DNA from: Actinomyces oris
GTDB taxonomy: Bacteria > Actinomycetota > Actinomycetes > Actinomycetales > Actinomycetaceae
Length of the DNA stretch: 33,879 nucleotides
Reading direction: 5' to 3'
Assembly (NCBI RefSeq): GCF_001929375.1
Contig: NZ_MSGO01000003.1
Span: 1 to 33,879 of the forward strand
Position 1 is the stretch's first letter; the number at the start of each line of letters is the position of its first letter. The notes under the pieces were generated by a model. The model had not been told where the DNA came from and made no database searches. It saw nothing but the letters and a program-made list of their open reading frames with translations. Below, piece after piece: positions 31,554 to 33,879 of the stretch. Both the position numbers and the translations under genes were made by a program.

Positions 31554-32585
31554 TCAGCCGGGCTGGTTGTCCTGGGTGGGCCAGGCGTTGTACACGCAGC
31601 CGCCGGCCAGGTCGTGGCTCTGCTGGGCCATGAGCGGGGCCTTGAGGCCGGCTCCGGCGCAGAACTCGTGCTCGTGGCCGAGGAAGTGGCCCACCTCGTG
31701 GTTGGTGACGTAGATGCGGTAGGAGTCGACGTCGGGGTAGGTGATGGCGCCCCAGTTCCACCGGTCGGAGTTGATGACCACGTTGTCCCCGTTGCGGCAG
31801 CTCCACATGCCGCCGGTGTCCAGCGGTGAGCACAGGGCGTCGGCGCTGGGCGGCGTGGCGATGTTGAAGGTGAAGTCCGCGCTCGCGGGGTCGGCCACCG
31901 GCTGGAAGGACGTGTTCTGCGCGGTGGGCCAGCCGCGCTCGTCATTGAGGATGCGCTCCACGATGGGGGCCGCCGTCGCGGCGTCGACATGCGTGCCGCC
32001 CTCGACTCGCAGCACATAGCGGTAGACGGTGGTGGCCGCGGGCCGGGAGACGGGCACGGCCGGCGCGATCGTCCAGGTGCCGTTGCCGACGGCGCCGGAG
32101 TGCGCGAAGCCCTCGGAGTCCAGCCGCGGGGACGGGAGCGCCGAGGCGGACGGCGTCGGTGAGGCGGAGGGGGCGGCCGAGGCCGACGGCGAGGCCGCGC
32201 GGCTGGCGGACGCCCGGGCGGAGGGCACGGCGGTGGCCTGCGACGGCGTCGTCGACGGCTTGGGGGAGGAGCCCAGCGGCAGGGCGAAGCCGGGGCGGAG
32301 CCCCCAGGCTCGCAGGCCGACGACGATCAGGGCCAGCGCCACGACGAAGGCCGTGCCGTAGAGGAGCCGGTTACGGGCGCGACGCCGACGCCGCTCTCGG
32401 CGGGCGATGGCGAGTGCTCGCCGGCTGGTGGGATCGGGTGCGTCCGACGAGGGACGCTGCGGGGAGGGCCGGCCCTCGGGGCTGCGTCGATGACCGGCGG
32501 AAGGTCGACGGCGTCCGGACGCCGACGACGAGCCGCGGCCGGGACGGGCGGGGCGCCGCGGCTGCTGCGGGGTCGAGGGACGCAT
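31554..32585 (-). CDS. DUF3152 family protein with metzincin-type zinc motif
   Basis: 343 residues from ATG 32585; a GTG at 32651 would add 22 residues, and neither has a clear ribosome site. The first 70 residues are Arg/Pro-rich and cytoplasmic, followed by one membrane helix (RLLYGTAFVVALALIVVGLR, about 73-92) and a Ser/Pro/Ala stalk. The extracellular domain holds RYVLRVEGG, CSPLDTGGMWSCRNGD, VVINSDRWNWG and the motif HEVGHFLGHEH (296-306), which fits HExxHxxGxxH exactly, with a following Met at 319 (APLMAQQS) like a Met-turn. It is therefore a probable zinc peptidase or a close relative, tethered to the membrane. Substrate unknown. Confidence 0.85.
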   Translation of the reverse strand: MRPSTPQQPRRPARPGRGSSSASGRRRPSAGHRRSPEGRPSPQRPSSDAPDPTSRRALAIARRERRRRRARNRLLYGTAFVVALALIVVGLRAWGLRPGFALPLGSSPKPSTTPSQATAVPSARASASRAASPSASAAPSASPTPSASALPSPRLDSEGFAHSGAVGNGTWTIAPAVPVSRPAATTVYRYVLRVEGGTHVDAATAAPIVERILNDERGWPTAQNTSFQPVADPASADFTFNIATPPSADALCSPLDTGGMWSCRNGDNVVINSDRWNWGAITYPDVDSYRIYVTNHEVGHFLGHEHEFCAGAGLKAPLMAQQSHDLAGGCVYNAWPTQDNQPG

Positions 32586-32809
32586 ATGACCATCGTAGGG
32601 GCGCGTACCCGACCAACCCTCCGGAAGGTGCCGCCGCGCGCCCAAGGTCACATGCGGCGGGTCTTTGTGGGGATCCGTCGATCTGCCCGGAGTGCGCTCA
32701 TCTCCGGGCGTCAGCCGCGATGCTGTGGGCTGAACCTCCCCAAGATGTCGCTGGGAGCATGTGACCTGCTACTACAAGGTGATCCACCGCGCCCCAACCA
32801 GGAGTACCG

Positions 32810-33109
32810 ATGAAGACGTACTCAACCGCAACCTACCTCAAGGTGAATGATAAGACTCGCGCGAACTATCTGTGCGAGTTGCTCAGTAGTGTTCTAAAAA
32901 GCGCAGCCGAGACCGTTGACCATGTCGATTATGATGAGGTGCGGCTGCTTCCGTCTGCAGGCTCAATCTATGTGGGCTTACTTGTCCAAGCGGATAGTGC
33001 TCAGGGGGCTGCCGAGCTTGCGGAGGTAGTCTATTCAAGCGCGCTTAACCTGATGGGTGAAGCTGCTGAAGAAGTATCGCGTCGGCAGACTTCCCTTTCT
33101 TACGCCTGA
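32810..33109 (+). CDS. Hypothetical protein, 99 residues, AT-richer island
   Basis: Not recognised. ATG 32810 follows a good AGGAG. Product is a small soluble alpha/beta protein: MKTYSTATYLKVNDKTRANY, a helix with VLKSAAETVDHVDYDEVRLL, a strand GSIYVGLLVQADS and a final helix NLMGEAAEEVSRRQTSLSYA. Codon use is visibly lower in third-position G/C than its neighbours, suggesting acquisition from elsewhere. It precedes a membrane gene pair by about 20 bp and probably shares a transcript. Confidence 0.65.
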   Translation: MKTYSTATYLKVNDKTRANYLCELLSSVLKSAAETVDHVDYDEVRLLPSAGSIYVGLLVQADSAQGAAELAEVVYSSALNLMGEAAEEVSRRQTSLSYA

Positions 33110-33129
33110 TATTCTGCTCGCCTGGGAGA

Positions 33130-33339
33130 ATGTCGAAGGTGACGAAAGAGCTGTCGGGAGATCTTGAAGATAAGATACTGACATTGACGTTTCGGCGTCA
33201 CTTGAAAAGTCACTTCGGGGAAGTTGCGGCTACATTCTCCAGTATCACCTCCTCTATTCCAGTCTTTCCGGCTCTCGTCGTTTTCCCGGCAGTGAAGTAC
33301 TGTGGTGGATTTGCATTATTCTTGGTGTTCTGGGGGTGA
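33130..33339 (+). CDS. Hypothetical small protein with hydrophobic C-terminus
   Basis: 69 residues, not recognised. Residues 1-38 are charged (MSKVTKELSGDLEDKILTLT and following), residues 43-69 hydrophobic. The only Shine-Dalgarno-like GGGAG is too close to the ATG. The stop overlaps a GTG of the next ORF (GTGA). The other reading frame through 33200-33336 is also open and encodes a good membrane helix continuing into the next gene, so this may be the broken 5' half of a single gene. Confidence 0.4.
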   Translation: MSKVTKELSGDLEDKILTLTFRRHLKSHFGEVAATFSSITSSIPVFPALVVFPAVKYCGGFALFLVFWG

Positions 33340-33644
33340 TTTTATCGCTTATTCACACCCTTAGGGTGCGGCCGACAAGAGAAGAGCTCTTGCGGGGGGC
33401 TGACCGTCTTGGTGAGCAGCAAGAGCAGTGGGAGGGCGAACTTCGTGACGCCCTCAACGTGGTTGCACAGCGTCTCTTCGATGAGACGGTCTCTAAAGCA
33501 AATGCTAGTGCGAGCGAAGCTCGTCTCACGAAGGCTTATTCATGGGGTGAATATGAATATGAGTCCGAGGATGGCGGTGATGGAGGCTTATTCAAAGCAT
33601 CCGTTGAAGGTGCTGTGGCCTGCGCAGATGCTGGCGTCGACTAG
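33336..33644 (+). CDS. Hypothetical protein with N-terminal membrane segment and helical tail
   Basis: 102 residues from GTG 33336. Begins ILSLIHTLRVRPTREELLRG, then a coiled-coil-like stretch (DRLGEQQEQWEGELRDALNV), and an acidic end. The frame is open upstream without a stop back to about 33175 and encodes VLWWICIILGVLGVILSLI, a convincing membrane helix cut by the chosen start. The true start may therefore lie upstream, reached by a frameshift from 33130. Low G+C in third positions, like its neighbours. Function unknown. Confidence 0.5.
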   Translation: MILSLIHTLRVRPTREELLRGADRLGEQQEQWEGELRDALNVVAQRLFDETVSKANASASEARLTKAYSWGEYEYESEDGGDGGLFKASVEGAVACADAGVD

Positions 33645-33748
33645 TCCTGTGAATAAGTCTCAAGGGTACGACTGCGGCATCTCCCCTACGAATGCGTGCG
33701 CCGGGCGGGCTCAGTGGTGGGTCTCGGCGGTGTGCTGTGAGGCCCTTG

Positions 33749-33879
33749 GTGTCACGATCGGCGACTTTTAGGGCGTCCATTGGCCGACGTGCCTGAGCCT
33801 GTGCCGTCTCTGACCTGCGTATACGTGCCAGGGCGCGATGGTCATCGGCCAGGTGAGCCCCCTAAAAGTCGCCAATCGT
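33749..33879. repeat. Inverted-repeat element, copy B (cut by window edge)
   Basis: The left arm starting GTGTCACGATCGGCGACTTT (33749) runs to TTTTAGGG at 33773. The right arm, CCCTAAAAGTCGCCAATCGT (33860-33879), complements it with one mismatch and is cut by the end of the window. The interior of about 85 bp shows no similarity to copy A. Arms match those at 10970-10987 and 11098-11115. The stretch 33645-33748 before it shows no gene. Confidence 0.7.

Noticed and set aside
11098-33770. Composite transposon bounded by the outward-facing repeat arms
   Set aside because: The enclosed 22 kb is mostly core chromosome (dnaK, clpB, two-component system) and each arm already has a close partner, so two small elements explain the data better.

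Overview
The window is high-GC actinobacterial chromosome. The dnaK-grpE-dnaJ-hspR order, HspR-type (HAIR) operators before both dnaK and clpB, many Ser/Gly-rich lipoproteins and HspR-controlled ClpB fit the Actinomycetales. My best guess is an oral Actinomyces (A. oris / A. naeslundii-like). This is inferred from gene content and has not been checked by any search.

Layout. (1) 1-3513: a decayed IS1380-type transposase, then a minus-strand pair (phosphodiester glycosidase, then a GT2-GtrA fusion) and an unrecognised 57-residue membrane peptide with its own terminator. (2) 3687-6894: a plus-strand iron-complex-type ABC importer (lipoprotein, permease, ATPase) behind a promoter with a DtxR-like dyad. 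(3) 6990-10696: minus strand, a TPR membrane protein translationally coupled to a CDC48/VPS4-like AAA ATPase, an acidic hypothetical protein, and an HTH protein next to a toxin-like gene broken by one nonsense codon. (4) 10697-11518: no gene, but direct repeats, a long inverted-repeat element and the dnaK control region. (5) 11519-15744: dnaK, grpE, a zinc-finger-less dnaJ and hspR. (6) 15913-19026: two DUF418 paralogues, the second internally deleted, then a DUF4282-like membrane protein whose N-terminus appears frameshifted in a C tract.

(7) 19107-24911: a two-component system divergent from a lipoprotein, a periplasmic adaptor, and a MacB-type ATPase and permease. The shared promoter region carries nested dyads, so the two-component system probably controls the exporter. 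(8) 25046-26252: a strong terminator, an MT0933-like antitoxin, and an MmcQ/YjbR gene flanked on both sides by arrays of GGGGAC/GTCCCC with a strict 19-20 nt period and dyad symmetry. (9) 26261-28495: three successive related lipoproteins. (10) 28658-31526: a HAIR box, clpB and a terminator. (11) 31554-32585: a DUF3152 metzincin-like protein. (12) 32810-33879: a visibly AT-richer island of unknown small genes, ending in a second copy of the inverted-repeat element seen before dnaK.

Functional links. HspR, encoded last in the dnaK operon, should repress dnaK and clpB together and so close a feedback loop on the disaggregation machinery. The signals I find least explained are the two periodic dyad arrays around the MmcQ gene, the paired inverted-repeat elements, and the AAA/TPR membrane module.
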